From assembly GCA_002396085.1 (NCBI GenBank), contig DGWI01000010.1:31833-95832 (forward strand): 64,000 nucleotides of DNA. Direction: 5' to 3'. This document shows, in pieces, positions 33,623 to 41,457 of this stretch (the stretch's first letter is position 1; each line of letters opens with the position of its first letter). Made by a program: the position numbers and the translations under genes. Origin of the DNA: Porphyromonadaceae bacterium UBA4262 (GTDB lineage: Bacteria > Bacteroidota > Bacteroidia > Bacteroidales > Muribaculaceae). Under the pieces are notes generated by a model that saw only the letters and a program-made list of their open reading frames with translations, made no database searches and was not told the origin of the DNA.

Positions 33623-34237
33623 ATGAAACGAATTTTTATTCTGTTGGCTGCAGCTGTGTGCTGCTTGGCCACTACAGCACAAGTGCGCTTCGGTCTCAAG
33701 GCAGGCATTGGGTTGAACAGCCTGAACCTGAGCAATCACACCGTACAAGAACTAGCATGCAAGGACAACTGCACAGGATTCACAGGTGGCCTGCTCGTTG
33801 AGTGGGAGACTCCTGTGGTGGGGTTGTGCTTTGACGGAGCGTTGCAATATGCCCGCCGCACCAACGACCTGACCAAGGACGACCACTGGTTCAAGCGTGA
33901 CTACATCGACATCCCGATTAACCTCAAGTGGAAGATGGTCATCCCCTCGATTGCCGACAAGTTCCGTCCGTTCCTGTTCACTGGCCCCGACTTTGCCATC
34001 CTGGTGAGCAAACGCAAGGGTGACGGTCTGGGTAGCCGGTTCTCATCGTTGTCTACGGCTTGGAACTTCGGCGCTGGGTTCGAGATTTGCCGGCACTTCC
34101 AGATTTCGGCCGCTTATGGCCTGGGCTTGAACAAGTCGATCAAGGATGTCATCACCCTCACTGCCGATGGCAAAGCCGAAGAGGCAGTCGATGGCACTGA
34201 CCGCTTCTGGACCATCAGTGCAGCCTACCTTTTCTGA
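33623..34237 (+). CDS. Outer-membrane beta-barrel protein (PorT-like), second of three
   Basis: A 204-residue paralogue of the gene before. It has a signal peptide (MKRIFILLAAAVCCLATTA), the strand pattern VRFGLKAGIGLNSLNL, the conserved FKRDYIDIPINLKWKM followed by FRPFLFTGPDFAIL, and the terminal ISAAYLF. It lies 64 bp downstream of the first barrel gene with no promoter of its own that I can see, so it is probably co-transcribed. Two cysteine residues near 46-51 (ACKDNC) are peculiar to this copy and could form a loop disulphide. Confidence 0.78.
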   Translation: MKRIFILLAAAVCCLATTAQVRFGLKAGIGLNSLNLSNHTVQELACKDNCTGFTGGLLVEWETPVVGLCFDGALQYARRTNDLTKDDHWFKRDYIDIPINLKWKMVIPSIADKFRPFLFTGPDFAILVSKRKGDGLGSRFSSLSTAWNFGAGFEICRHFQISAAYGLGLNKSIKDVITLTADGKAEEAVDGTDRFWTISAAYLF

Positions 34238-34264
34238 CCGGGACAATTAACAAACGTGAAATAG

Positions 34265-34295
34265 TTGCACGAACGAAGAAATTGTGGTAGTTTTG
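34265..34295 (+). promoter_or_regulatory. Promoter TTG-N20-TAGTTTTG for the third barrel gene
   Basis: TTG (34265-34267) and TAGTTTTG (34288-34295) have a 20-bp spacer. The sequence after the box (GCACC) matches that after the 32957 and 35072 boxes. Confidence 0.6.
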
Positions 34296-34320
34296 CACCA
34301 TATTTCAAATCTTGAACACA

Positions 34321-34956
34321 ATGATGAAGAAAATTTCACGCTTACTCGCAGTTGCATTGCTCGGTTTTGTTGCTCTGACTGGCCAGGCGCAGACCGACAC
34401 GCGCTGGGGTATCACTGCTGGCGCAAACTATAACGAGATCCACTTTAAACAGAGCGATATCATGCCTGTTGACCGTGCATTTGGCCCAACGGTGGGCTTG
34501 ACTGGTGAGATGAACATTCAAGGCATCGGCTTCGGCCTGGATGCATCGTTGCTCTACTCGATGCGAGGCAGCAAGTTGCACTATGGCGATTACAAGATAT
34601 GGTCATCACTGGGGCTCGGAACCGAGACAGTGAGCATGCACACCATCGATGTTCCCATCAACCTCAAGTTCCGCTGGCACAAGATGAACGGTTTTGAGAA
34701 TACACTCATGCCGTTTGTAGCCGTGGGACCAACATTCTCGTTCCTGGTGGGTAAAAACCTCCCAGATGTAAATCAATACAAGACTGTGAGTGTGGTGCTA
34801 CACTTTGGCTTGGGTGTGGAACTATTCCGCCACTTGCAGATTCAGGGCAGCTACAACTTTAGCGTGGGCGAGACATTGCGCACTCGTCTGCTCGACGACA
34901 ACATCGCCAAGAATCGTTATTGGGCACTGACTGCCACCTATTTCTTTAAGGAATAA
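34321..34956 (+). CDS. Outer-membrane beta-barrel protein (PorT-like), third of three
   Basis: A 211-residue paralogue with a signal peptide (MMKKISRLLAVALLGFVALT), the strand RWGITAGANYNEIHF, the conserved TIDVPINLKFRWHKMN and LMPFVAVGPTFSFLVG, and the ending LTATYFFKE. The final two charged residues after the last aromatic are unusual for a barrel. The start is ATG 34321; the TTG nine bases earlier in frame is not needed. It has its own promoter and is followed by a hairpin, so it can be expressed apart from the first two. Confidence 0.78.
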   Translation: MMKKISRLLAVALLGFVALTGQAQTDTRWGITAGANYNEIHFKQSDIMPVDRAFGPTVGLTGEMNIQGIGFGLDASLLYSMRGSKLHYGDYKIWSSLGLGTETVSMHTIDVPINLKFRWHKMNGFENTLMPFVAVGPTFSFLVGKNLPDVNQYKTVSVVLHFGLGVELFRHLQIQGSYNFSVGETLRTRLLDDNIAKNRYWALTATYFFKE

Positions 34957-34979
34957 TCGGAAATTACAACACAACAATA

Positions 34980-35014
34980 AAATGCGGCATGGTTTTAATC
35001 ACCATGTCGCATTT
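34980..35014 (+). terminator. Hairpin after the third barrel gene
   Basis: AAATGCG and ATGGT pair with ACCAT and CGCATTT around a short loop, 23 bp after the stop. The T run is interrupted (ATTTATTGTT). Confidence 0.6.
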
Positions 35015-35046
35015 ATTGTTAAATGATGTAAAATTAACATCAAATA

Positions 35047-35079
35047 TTTGGTGTATGACACAAAAATGTATTATCTTTG
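35047..35079 (+). promoter_or_regulatory. Orphan promoter TTTG-N21-TATCTTTG
   Basis: TTTG (35047-35050) and TATCTTTG (35072-35079) fit the class promoter and point toward the terminator at 35116-35152, with no supported gene between. Confidence 0.55.
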
Positions 35080-35085
35080 CACCAT

Positions 35086-35152
35086 AACACTCTAACTGAA
35101 GTTGATTCAATGTGTATGACAACTCGTCGTGAGACGCGTTGTCATATTTTTA
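35086..35152 (+). ncRNA. Candidate small RNA of about 67 bases
   Basis: The stretch starts where transcription from the promoter at 35047-35079 should begin. It ends in a hairpin (ATGACAAC and CGTC pairing with GACG and GTTGTCAT around GTGA) followed by ATTTTTATT. It matches no RNA family that I recognise. An overlapping 24-codon frame (MCMTTRRETRC...) runs through the hairpin and looks like chance. Confidence 0.45.
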
Positions 35153-35162
35153 TTACTCACTG

Positions 35163-35717
35163 TCAAGCAATTAGCATGCCTTGAGCGACATCGGCTGAAG
35201 CTTGCGCGCCCAACGATTGTCGCACAATAGTCAAGGCAAACTCGCATGCTGCAGCAGGTCCTCGCCCGGTCACCACATTAGCATCAACAACGACCATCGA
35301 CGGCTCGCACCAGTTCACACCACAACCATCAACAGCCATGCCGGGATAGCACACTGCATCACGGCCACGGATGATGCCTAGCGGAGCCAACACAATGGCC
35401 GGTGAAGCACAGATGGCTGCCACATAGCCTCCTCGACGATTATGCTCGACCAGTGCATCGGTGAGTGGTTGGCAGGCAGCAAGGTTACTGGCACCAGGCA
35501 TACCGCCCGGGCACACAAGCCACTCGGCATCGCTCAGGTCGCAATCACCAATGAGGGCATCGGCAAACACAGGCACACCGTGCGCACCCGTAACCTGCAG
35601 GGTAGCATTGATTGACACCGTGACGACCGGCATGCCAGCACGGCGCATCACATCGACTGTTGCCAGGGCTTCGATCTCTTCGAATCCATCGGCTAGGAAC
35701 ACAAATGATGTTTTCAT
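35163..35717 (-). CDS. DJ-1/PfpI family protein (YajL/ThiJ-like)
   Basis: A 184-residue protein of the DJ-1 group, reported as glyoxalase/deglycase-like or redox-protective. It has the acidic residue in FEEIEALATVD (about 14), the nucleophile Cys103 in the elbow AAICASPAIVL, and the PGGMPGA loop. The C-terminal EFALTIVRQSLG helix fits YajL rather than intracellular proteases. A heptamer AATTGNN array lies directly upstream of the ATG. It converges on the candidate small RNA. Confidence 0.9.
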   Translation of the reverse strand: MKTSFVFLADGFEEIEALATVDVMRRAGMPVVTVSINATLQVTGAHGVPVFADALIGDCDLSDAEWLVCPGGMPGASNLAACQPLTDALVEHNRRGGYVAAICASPAIVLAPLGIIRGRDAVCYPGMAVDGCGVNWCEPSMVVVDANVVTGRGPAAACEFALTIVRQSLGAQASADVAQGMLIA

Positions 35718-35728
35718 CTTATTATTTT

Positions 35729-35761
35729 AATTGTGAATTGTGAATTGAGAATTGAAAATTG
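35729..35761. repeat. Five AATTG units at a 7-bp period
   Basis: AATTG starts at 35729, 35736, 35743, 35750 and 35757, just before the DJ-1 start codon on the minus strand. Similar 7-bp arrays lie at 16029-16054, 39334-39366 and about 58605-58625. Confidence 0.85.
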
Positions 35762-35947
35762 TTCGCGTTGATGCTACTGTGAACAATCAAGAGTGCGAAC
35801 TGTGAACTATTATCTATAAACTATTAATCACAAAAGGCTCTGCCCCTCCCCTACTTTGGTTGCTTGGAGAAGTGCAGAGCCTTCAGATATTGTCTGACTT
35901 GGGCACAAGCCCTCAAACTCACTTGGGCTAGAATCTTGAACGCAGAC

Positions 35948-36718
35948 CTATGCGTTCTTGGCGTCGGCCTCGCTCACTCCGGCCAGTGCCGGATCGACCA
36001 GGATGCGACCACAGTACTCACAGACTATGATTTTCTTGTGCATCTTGATCTCCATCTGGCGTTGGGGTGGAATGCGGTTGAAACAGCCGCCACAGGCATT
36101 GCGCTGCACATAGACGACTCCCAGACCGTTGCGTGCATTCTTGCGGATGCGCTTGAATGCTGTGAGCAGACGGGTGTCGATCTTGTTTTCCAGACGCTTG
36201 GCCTGCTCGCGCAACTTCTCCTCATCCTGCTTGGTCTCGTTGACAATCTCGTTGAGTTCGCTCTTCTTCTCGGCCAGCACATGCTGGTTGTCCTCCAGCA
36301 CCTCTTGAGCCTTGGCAATCTCACCCTTGATGGTCTCAATCTTGCGAGCGCATTCGTTCATCTTCTTCTCGGCCAGTTCAATGTTGAGTGTCTCATACTC
36401 AATCTCCTTGGTCAAGTGGTCATACTCACGGTTGTTGCGCACATTGTCCTGGTCACGGGTGTACTTCTCGATGCGTGCCTCGGCCTGGTCGCGTGCGGCC
36501 TGCTGGTCGGCGATGCCCTGCTGCAGCCCGGCAATCTCATCATTGTAGTTGTTGATGCGCGTCTGCAGTCCCTCGATGGCTGCATCCAGGTCGTCGACCT
36601 CGAGCGGCAACTCGCCACGCAAGATTTTGATACGGTCGACCTCCGACAGAATCTTCTGCAGGTGGTACAGGGCTTTGAGTCGTTCCTCAACGGTCAGTTC
36701 ATGATCTCTTTTTGCCAT
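35948..36718 (-). CDS. Coiled-coil protein with C4 zinc ribbon (DUF164/YlxM-like type)
   Basis: A 256-residue protein. Residues 1-200 are long coiled-coil helices with charged heptads (EERLKALYHLQKILSEVD, later EKKMNECARKIETIKGEI and AEKKSELNEIVNETKQDE). The C-terminal zinc ribbon is formed by ACGGCF and CEYCGR, with RIPPQRQMEI between. It matches the widespread bacterial family of zinc-ribbon coiled-coil proteins, proposed to act in nucleic-acid or ribosome processes. It follows the Nif3 gene on the same strand, as in many Bacteroidetes, with a 54-bp gap that holds two CTAGA units. Confidence 0.88.
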   Translation of the reverse strand: MAKRDHELTVEERLKALYHLQKILSEVDRIKILRGELPLEVDDLDAAIEGLQTRINNYNDEIAGLQQGIADQQAARDQAEARIEKYTRDQDNVRNNREYDHLTKEIEYETLNIELAEKKMNECARKIETIKGEIAKAQEVLEDNQHVLAEKKSELNEIVNETKQDEEKLREQAKRLENKIDTRLLTAFKRIRKNARNGLGVVYVQRNACGGCFNRIPPQRQMEIKMHKKIIVCEYCGRILVDPALAGVSEADAKNA

Positions 36719-36737
36719 AATTGTTGTTATAATTTTT

Positions 36738-36751
36738 CTAGAATATCTAGA
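36738..36751. repeat. Two CTAGA units 9 bp apart
   Basis: CTAGA at 36738 and 36747 lies between the Nif3 stop and the start of the zinc-ribbon gene. It is the shortest of three such arrays. Confidence 0.7.
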
Positions 36752-36772
36752 CCTAATTGTAATATTGAATTG

Positions 36773-37576
36773 CTATACTAAATATTTCACAGGATTGCGT
36801 TCCTGCCGTGCCATGGCGACCTCCACCCCGGGACATTGCCGGGCTATGATGTCACGAAACAGTTCGACAGTATACTGCTCGCTCTCATAGTGCCCGATGT
36901 CGGCAATGACGATGCCCTCATCGGCCTTGAAGAAGTCGTGGTACTTGACATCACCGGTGACATAGATATCGGCTCCGGCCTGGCGAGCACGGTCGATGAG
37001 AAATGCTCCAGCGCCTCCGCACAGGGCTACACGGTAGACATCACCACTGGTGTCACCGCTATAACGCACGGCCTGAACACCGAATGCCTCCTTAACCTCC
37101 TTGAGGAAATCCATCATGGGCTTCGGCAGGATATAGCCTATCACCCCTGAGCCTGTAGTCACGCCATTATCATCGTGCGCCTCGAGCACCTCGACATCGG
37201 TCAACCCCAGTTTCTCGGCCATGTGGTGTGACACACCCGCAGGAGCATTGTCCATGTTGGTGTGGGCGCTGTAGATGTTGATGTCGTGCTTGATGGCATG
37301 TGCCACCATGCGCTCGATCGAGTCGCGCCCCGCCAGTTTCTTCAGCCCATGGAAGATGAGCGGATGATGACTGACCACCATGTTAAAACCACGTGCGATG
37401 GCCTCGTCAATGACCGCCATCGTCACATCGGTGCACAGCAGCACACCTGTGACCACGGCCTCGGGGTCGCCCACCTGGATGCCCGCGTTGTCATAACCTT
37501 CTTGCCAACGCAATGGAGCCATCTGCTCGATGGCACAAGCAATGTCGTTAACCCTTGATGGCGCGCAGTCGGTCAT
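36773..37576 (-). CDS. Nif3-like dinuclear metal-centre protein
   Basis: A 267-residue member of the Nif3/YbgI (GTP cyclohydrolase I type 2) family, which forms hexamers with a two-metal site of uncertain activity. The metal ligands are visible in VSHHPLIFHG, in AHTNMDNAPAGVSHHMAE and in the C-terminal DIGHYESEQYT. The start ATG 37576 gives a 29-base overlap with the end of aspS. A nearby downstream start would lose the conserved first helix, so the overlap is probably real. It precedes the zinc-ribbon gene, as in many Bacteroidetes. Confidence 0.9.
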   Translation of the reverse strand: MTDCAPSRVNDIACAIEQMAPLRWQEGYDNAGIQVGDPEAVVTGVLLCTDVTMAVIDEAIARGFNMVVSHHPLIFHGLKKLAGRDSIERMVAHAIKHDINIYSAHTNMDNAPAGVSHHMAEKLGLTDVEVLEAHDDNGVTTGSGVIGYILPKPMMDFLKEVKEAFGVQAVRYSGDTSGDVYRVALCGGAGAFLIDRARQAGADIYVTGDVKYHDFFKADEGIVIADIGHYESEQYTVELFRDIIARQCPGVEVAMARQERNPVKYLV

Positions 37577-39323
37577 TGTCGATGTTCAAGTAGAGTTCGT
37601 CAAGTTGCTCCTGAGCAATCTCACTGGGAGCATCGAGCATCACATCACGGCCACTGTTGTTCTTGGGGAATGCAATGCAGTCGCGGATGCTGTCCAGACC
37701 TGCCATGATCGACACAAAGCGGTCGAGACCGAAGGCGAGACCTGCGTGAGGGGGTGCACCATACTTGAAGGCGTTGATCAAGAAGCCGAACTGTGCCATG
37801 GCTTTCTCGGGGGTGAAGCCCAGAATCTCAAACATCTTTTCCTGCAACTGGCCGTCGTGGATACGGAGGCTGCCACCACCCACCTCGATGCCGTTGCACA
37901 CGAAGTCGTAGGCCACGGCGCGCACGCGCTCGGGATGCTCGTCGAGCAGCGGGATATCATCGGGATTGGGCATCGTGAACGGATGGTGCGTTGCCATCAG
38001 GCGCTGCTCCTCGTCGCTCCACTCAAAGAGCGGGAAGTCGACAATCCACAGGCATTCAAACTTGTCCTTGTCGCGCAGGCCCAGTCGCTCGCCCATCTCA
38101 AGACGCAGCGAGCACAACTGGACGCGGGTCTTGTTGGCATTGTCACCACTGAGGATGAGCACCAAGTCGCCATCGTTGGCACCCATAGCCTGCTTGAGTT
38201 CGAGCAGGTCGGCCTCGTCATAGAACTTGTCGACACTGCTCTTGATGGTACCGTCGGCGTTATACTTGACATAGACCAGCCCCTTGGCACCCACCTGCGG
38301 ACGCTTGACAAAGTTGGTCAACTCGTCGAGTTGCTTGCGCGAGTAGTCGGCACAACCGGGCACACAGATGCCGCCAATGTAAGCCGCGTCGTCAAACACG
38401 CTGAACTTGCCCTTCTTCATCACGTCCATCAACTCGACAAACGTCATGCCGAAGCGCAGATCGGGCTTGTCGCTACCATACAGGCGCATGGCGTCGTTCC
38501 AAGTCATCTGCTGCAGTTTAGCAGGCAGGTCAACCCCGCGCACCTCCTTGAACAGATGACGTGCCATGTCCTCAAAGATTTGCAGCACGTCTTCTTGCTC
38601 AACATAACTCATCTCGCAGTCAATCTGGGTGAACTCGGGCTGACGGTCGGCGCGCAAGTCCTCGTCACGGAAGCACTTGGCAATCTGGAAGTAGCGGTCA
38701 AATCCAGCCACCATCAGCAACTGCTTGAGCGTCTGCGGGCTCTGAGGCAGGGCATAGAACTGGCCGGGATTCATGCGCGAGGGCACGACAAAGTCGCGTG
38801 CGCCCTCGGGAGTGGATCCGATGAGAATCGGGGTTTCCACCTCGATGAAATCCTTCGAGTCAAGGAAGTTGCGGATGAGGATGGTCATGCGGTGACGCAA
38901 CTCCAGGTTCTTGCGCACGCAGTTGCGTCGCAGATCCAGATAGCGATACTTCATGCGGATGTCATCACCCCCGTCGGTATTGTCCTCGATGGTGAATGGC
39001 GGTGTCTCACTGGTGCTGAGCACGTTGAGCGCACTGGCGATAATCTCGATGTCGCCCGTGGGCAGGTTGGCGTTCTTGCTTGAGCGCTCGGCCACTGTAC
39101 CCTTGATTTGCACTACATACTCTCGACCCAACTTGTTGGCTGCGTCGCACAGGGCGGTGTCCACCTCGTTGTTAAACACAATCTGCGTGATGCCATAACG
39201 GTCGCGCAGGTCAACAAAGGTCATGCCTCCCATCTTGCGCGTGCGCTGCACCCAGCCGGCCAGCGTCACCACCTCGCCTGCATTGGCCAGGCGAAGTTCT
39301 CCACATGTTTTCGTTCTGTACAT
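37548..39323 (-). CDS. aspS: Aspartate-tRNA ligase
   Basis: Charges tRNA-Asp with aspartate. The 591-residue protein has the N-terminal OB-fold (LAGWVQRTRKMGG), then class II motifs: motif 2 FRDEDLRADRQPEFTQID near 220 and motif 3 GLAFGLDRFVSIMAG near 540. Between them is the bacterial GAD insertion (about 290-420), which marks the bacterial rather than archaeal type. ATG 39323 (MYRTKTCGEL) fits the family start; an upstream in-frame ATG lies within a 7-bp AATTG array. A TAACTTTG box at 39424-39431 lies about 100 bp upstream. Whether it also charges tRNA-Asn cannot be judged here. Confidence 0.96.
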   Translation of the reverse strand: MYRTKTCGELRLANAGEVVTLAGWVQRTRKMGGMTFVDLRDRYGITQIVFNNEVDTALCDAANKLGREYVVQIKGTVAERSSKNANLPTGDIEIIASALNVLSTSETPPFTIEDNTDGGDDIRMKYRYLDLRRNCVRKNLELRHRMTILIRNFLDSKDFIEVETPILIGSTPEGARDFVVPSRMNPGQFYALPQSPQTLKQLLMVAGFDRYFQIAKCFRDEDLRADRQPEFTQIDCEMSYVEQEDVLQIFEDMARHLFKEVRGVDLPAKLQQMTWNDAMRLYGSDKPDLRFGMTFVELMDVMKKGKFSVFDDAAYIGGICVPGCADYSRKQLDELTNFVKRPQVGAKGLVYVKYNADGTIKSSVDKFYDEADLLELKQAMGANDGDLVLILSGDNANKTRVQLCSLRLEMGERLGLRDKDKFECLWIVDFPLFEWSDEEQRLMATHHPFTMPNPDDIPLLDEHPERVRAVAYDFVCNGIEVGGGSLRIHDGQLQEKMFEILGFTPEKAMAQFGFLINAFKYGAPPHAGLAFGLDRFVSIMAGLDSIRDCIAFPKNNSGRDVMLDAPSEIAQEQLDELYLNIDNDRLRAIKG

Positions 39324-39333
39324 ATTTCTTTGT

Positions 39334-39366
39334 AATTGAAAATTGACAATTGAAAATCGACAATTA
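39334..39366. repeat. Five AATTG-like units at a 7-bp period
   Basis: Units start at 39334, 39341, 39348, 39355 (AATCG) and 39362, directly upstream of the aspS start codon. Confidence 0.8.
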
Positions 39367-39423
39367 CTGCCCTGCTCCACACCCAGTTTGAGTGGTCGTC
39401 AAGGGGCAATAATTACCAAACTG

Positions 39424-39431
39424 CAAAGTTA
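39424..39431 (-). promoter_or_regulatory. -7 box TAACTTTG for aspS
   Basis: On the minus strand the box lies about 100 bp before the aspS ATG. The leader between contains the AATTG array at 39334-39366. Confidence 0.45.
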
Positions 39432-39567
39432 GTAAAACTTGCGCAAACCGAGGGTGTTTTGGGCTAAAAAAATGATTTGGTGGTCGATTTTGGGTCCAAA
39501 ATCAGATAAAAACGCCCAATATTGAAAAATTTTCAGCCTCCAATCCTCAAATCTCAATTTTTTGTAT

Positions 39568-39575
39568 TACCTTTG
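39568..39575 (+). promoter_or_regulatory. -7 box TACCTTTG for tRNA-Pro
   Basis: TACCTTTGCACC lies 28 bp before the tRNA. The same -7 form with GCACC after it precedes the SRP RNA (43204). Confidence 0.55.
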
Positions 39576-39602
39576 CACCGCTTTTCGGCAAAGGAGAGCA
39601 TT

Positions 39603-39680
39603 CGGGGTGTAGCGCAGTCCGGTTAGCGCGCCTGCTTTGGGAGCAGGAGGTCCCTGGTTCGAATCCAGGTACCCCGACCA
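39603..39680 (+). tRNA. tRNA-Pro (anticodon TGG)
   Basis: A full cloverleaf of 78 bases with encoded CCA. The acceptor arms CGGGGTG and TACCCCG pair, the anticodon arm CCTGC TTTGGGA GCAGG holds TGG, and the T arm is CCTGG TTCGAAT CCAGG. The D arm has the expected GTTAG loop. Confidence 0.97.
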
Positions 39681-39687
39681 ACAAATT

Positions 39688-39736
39688 AAAACGCTGAATT
39701 ATAGGAGATAACATCAACTATAGCTCAGCGTTTTTT
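39688..39736 (+). terminator. Terminator after tRNA-Pro
   Basis: AACGCTGA and TTATAG pair with CTATAG and TCAGCGTT across a loop, with a T run at 39731-39736. Confidence 0.75.
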
Positions 39737-39754
39737 GTTTTAATCCATAAAATT

Positions 39755-39930
39755 AGGTAACTATATACCAGTTGTCCCTGCTAGTAAATATTGTAGGGTC
39801 GTCGCATGCGGCGACCGCTAACAAATATGGTAGCAACCTGGTATAGTGATAATCATCGCAATCGGCCAGTGCGGTCGCCGCACGCGACGACCCTACATTG
39901 TGGCAGAGGGACAGCAAGTATATAGTTCCC
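39755..39930 (-). repeat. 176-bp palindromic element, copy 2
   Basis: Exactly the length of the 20201-20376 copy and its reverse complement, with clear similarity throughout. The termini TATATACCAGTTGTCCC and GGGACAGCAAGTATATAG are imperfect inverted repeats. No gene is inside. The rest of the 39681-40093 gap holds only the tRNA terminator and the promoter of the next gene. Confidence 0.85.
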
Positions 39931-40007
39931 AAGTTTAAATGCAGCACTTATTTGTTCTTTTGTTCTTATGTCTGATTGAAGAGCGAATGTGGCTTTAGGT
40001 GGTGGGG

Positions 40008-40038
40008 TTGCGTATGTCGAGGATTATTTGTAACTTTG
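40008..40038 (+). promoter_or_regulatory. Promoter TTG-N20-TAACTTTG
   Basis: TTG (40008-40010) and TAACTTTG (40031-40038) have a 20-bp spacer, about 55 bp before the lipoprotein ATG at 40094. Confidence 0.6.
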
Positions 40039-40093
40039 CACATCGGTGAGGGTCACCGACACATGATTACGAGAACTTGAAAAACCTTTAGCG

Positions 40094-40333
40094 ATGAAAG
40101 AAACATTCCTTTGTATCCAGAAATATGCCGTGCGCGCAATGATGGCCGTGGGCGCCCTGCTGGGCATCACGTCGTGCCTGCAGATTATCAATCCTGAGAA
40201 GGTGTATGGCCCGCCGCCACCGATGCCCGAAGATTCGATCCAAGTAGTCGAGGATGTCTACGGCCCGCCTGTGGCAGAGCATGACTCCATCACAGACAGC
40301 GAGCCGCCATCGACCGACGTCACACAATCGTGA
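40094..40333 (+). CDS. Small lipoprotein with two VYGPP motifs
   Basis: A 79-residue protein with a lipobox at LLGITSC (Cys 28). The mature part is only about 50 residues, rich in Pro, Asp and Ser, with VYGPPPP and later VYGPP. Short Bacteroidetes lipoproteins with such YGPP repeats exist, but I know no assigned function. The last 14 bases overlap the convergent lipoprotein gene at 40320. It has its own good promoter. Confidence 0.7.
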   Translation: MKETFLCIQKYAVRAMMAVGALLGITSCLQIINPEKVYGPPPPMPEDSIQVVEDVYGPPVAEHDSITDSEPPSTDVTQS

Positions 40334-41366
40334 AACTGATGGTCGCCAGGTTGTAATAGGCCTTGACAAACTCGCCATTCTTCCACAGCACCGTGGTGGT
40401 GACATACTCGCCATCATCGCCGAGATTGTACTCCAGCGTGACCACATAGAAATCCGAGCCGTAGGTCATCACCTTGAGTGCCTCAGACGCATCGCTCTCG
40501 GCATCATGTATCAGATGCTCAATGACGCCATTGTGCCACATCGTGGCCACAAATGGATGATCGCCCAGCGGTTCGGACCCGACAGCATAAACCTCGCCCT
40601 CACATTCAGTGAGTGAGACCACGACACCTAAGGGGACATTCTGGTTCACATAATCCTCATAGACCAGTTCGGTCAATGGCAGGATTTGCAGTTGCTTGTC
40701 AACCCAGATGGCAGGCCAACCATCGACGCTTCCGCCCACCAGGGTGTGCGTGCCATTATAGGCATATATGCCCGAACAATACCCGTCCAGTGTTCCATCA
40801 GGAACAGGCAAGTACTCGGGGGTGAATCGTCCCTTGTGTTCGTGATACATGGCTGGCAAGTACCCACTGCCCGTTACATTATTACGCAACTGTCCCACCA
40901 CAAAGCAGTTGCCCTCGCTCACCGCCAAGGCCGCCATGTAGGCCGGAATGAACTCATCGGCTCTCTCGAGGGGGAAGATGCCACTGTTCTTGAGCACATT
41001 CGGGTAGTCTAAGAGATAGATATAATACTCCCACTTTCCAATTCCGTCAATCCAGTGGTCAACATCGTCGATAAAGTCAACATGCAGTGTGTTCCACTTC
41101 CCGTTCTTCCAGTATCCCACACGCTCATTCTGATTGGTGCCCGAAACAAAATAGTCGTTCTTGTCCGATATAATTTGGCTTGCATAGTCGCACTTGGGCA
41201 ACTGGCAGACCAACTCGTGATGCTGATTGTAGATCTCACCTCGGTTGGTGAGGAACAGCACGGTGCGCTCCTCAGCGGGCTTGATGGGCTCATCTTCATG
41301 ATGGCTGCAAGCGGTCATCACCAGCAGTGCACAAAGCCCTAGGCAATATTTAAAACTCAATTTCAT
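40320..41366 (-). CDS. Lipoprotein with beta-propeller-like repeats, unknown function
   Basis: A 348-residue lipoprotein (lipobox LLVMTAC, Cys 20). The body has repeated strand pairs centred on aromatic turns, such as VGYWKNGKWNTLHV, YNGTHTLVGGSVDGWPAIWV and VATMWHNGVIEHLI, then TTTVLWKNGEFVKAYYN. These suggest a WD-like or kelch-like propeller. I do not recognise a named family. A TATCTTTG box on its strand lies at 41392-41399. It converges with the small lipoprotein gene with a 14-base overlap, an arrangement that could allow mutual interference. Confidence 0.65.
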   Translation of the reverse strand: MKLSFKYCLGLCALLVMTACSHHEDEPIKPAEERTVLFLTNRGEIYNQHHELVCQLPKCDYASQIISDKNDYFVSGTNQNERVGYWKNGKWNTLHVDFIDDVDHWIDGIGKWEYYIYLLDYPNVLKNSGIFPLERADEFIPAYMAALAVSEGNCFVVGQLRNNVTGSGYLPAMYHEHKGRFTPEYLPVPDGTLDGYCSGIYAYNGTHTLVGGSVDGWPAIWVDKQLQILPLTELVYEDYVNQNVPLGVVVSLTECEGEVYAVGSEPLGDHPFVATMWHNGVIEHLIHDAESDASEALKVMTYGSDFYVVTLEYNLGDDGEYVTTTVLWKNGEFVKAYYNLATISFTIV

Positions 41367-41391
41367 CTTACTGTTGCGTCAATAATTCGGA

Positions 41392-41399
41392 CAAAGATA
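41392..41399 (-). promoter_or_regulatory. -7 box TATCTTTG
   Basis: On the minus strand the box precedes the lipoprotein ATG at 41366 by 25 bp. The -33 region is weak. Confidence 0.4.
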
Positions 41400-41457
41400 G
41401 ATAAAATTTTAAAAATTCCAGACAATTTGTTCCTAATTTTTAAAAACCAAATGAGTG

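Noticed and set aside
35112..35184. 24-codon frame over the candidate small RNA hairpin
   Set aside because: It runs through the terminator stem and into the end of the DJ-1 gene, and has no recognisable features.
37530..39083. 517-codon open frame antisense to aspS
   Set aside because: It mirrors the codon structure of aspS on the other strand. There is no start signal and no family features. Similar long antisense frames at 5281-5997 and 21863-23122 were rejected for the same reason.
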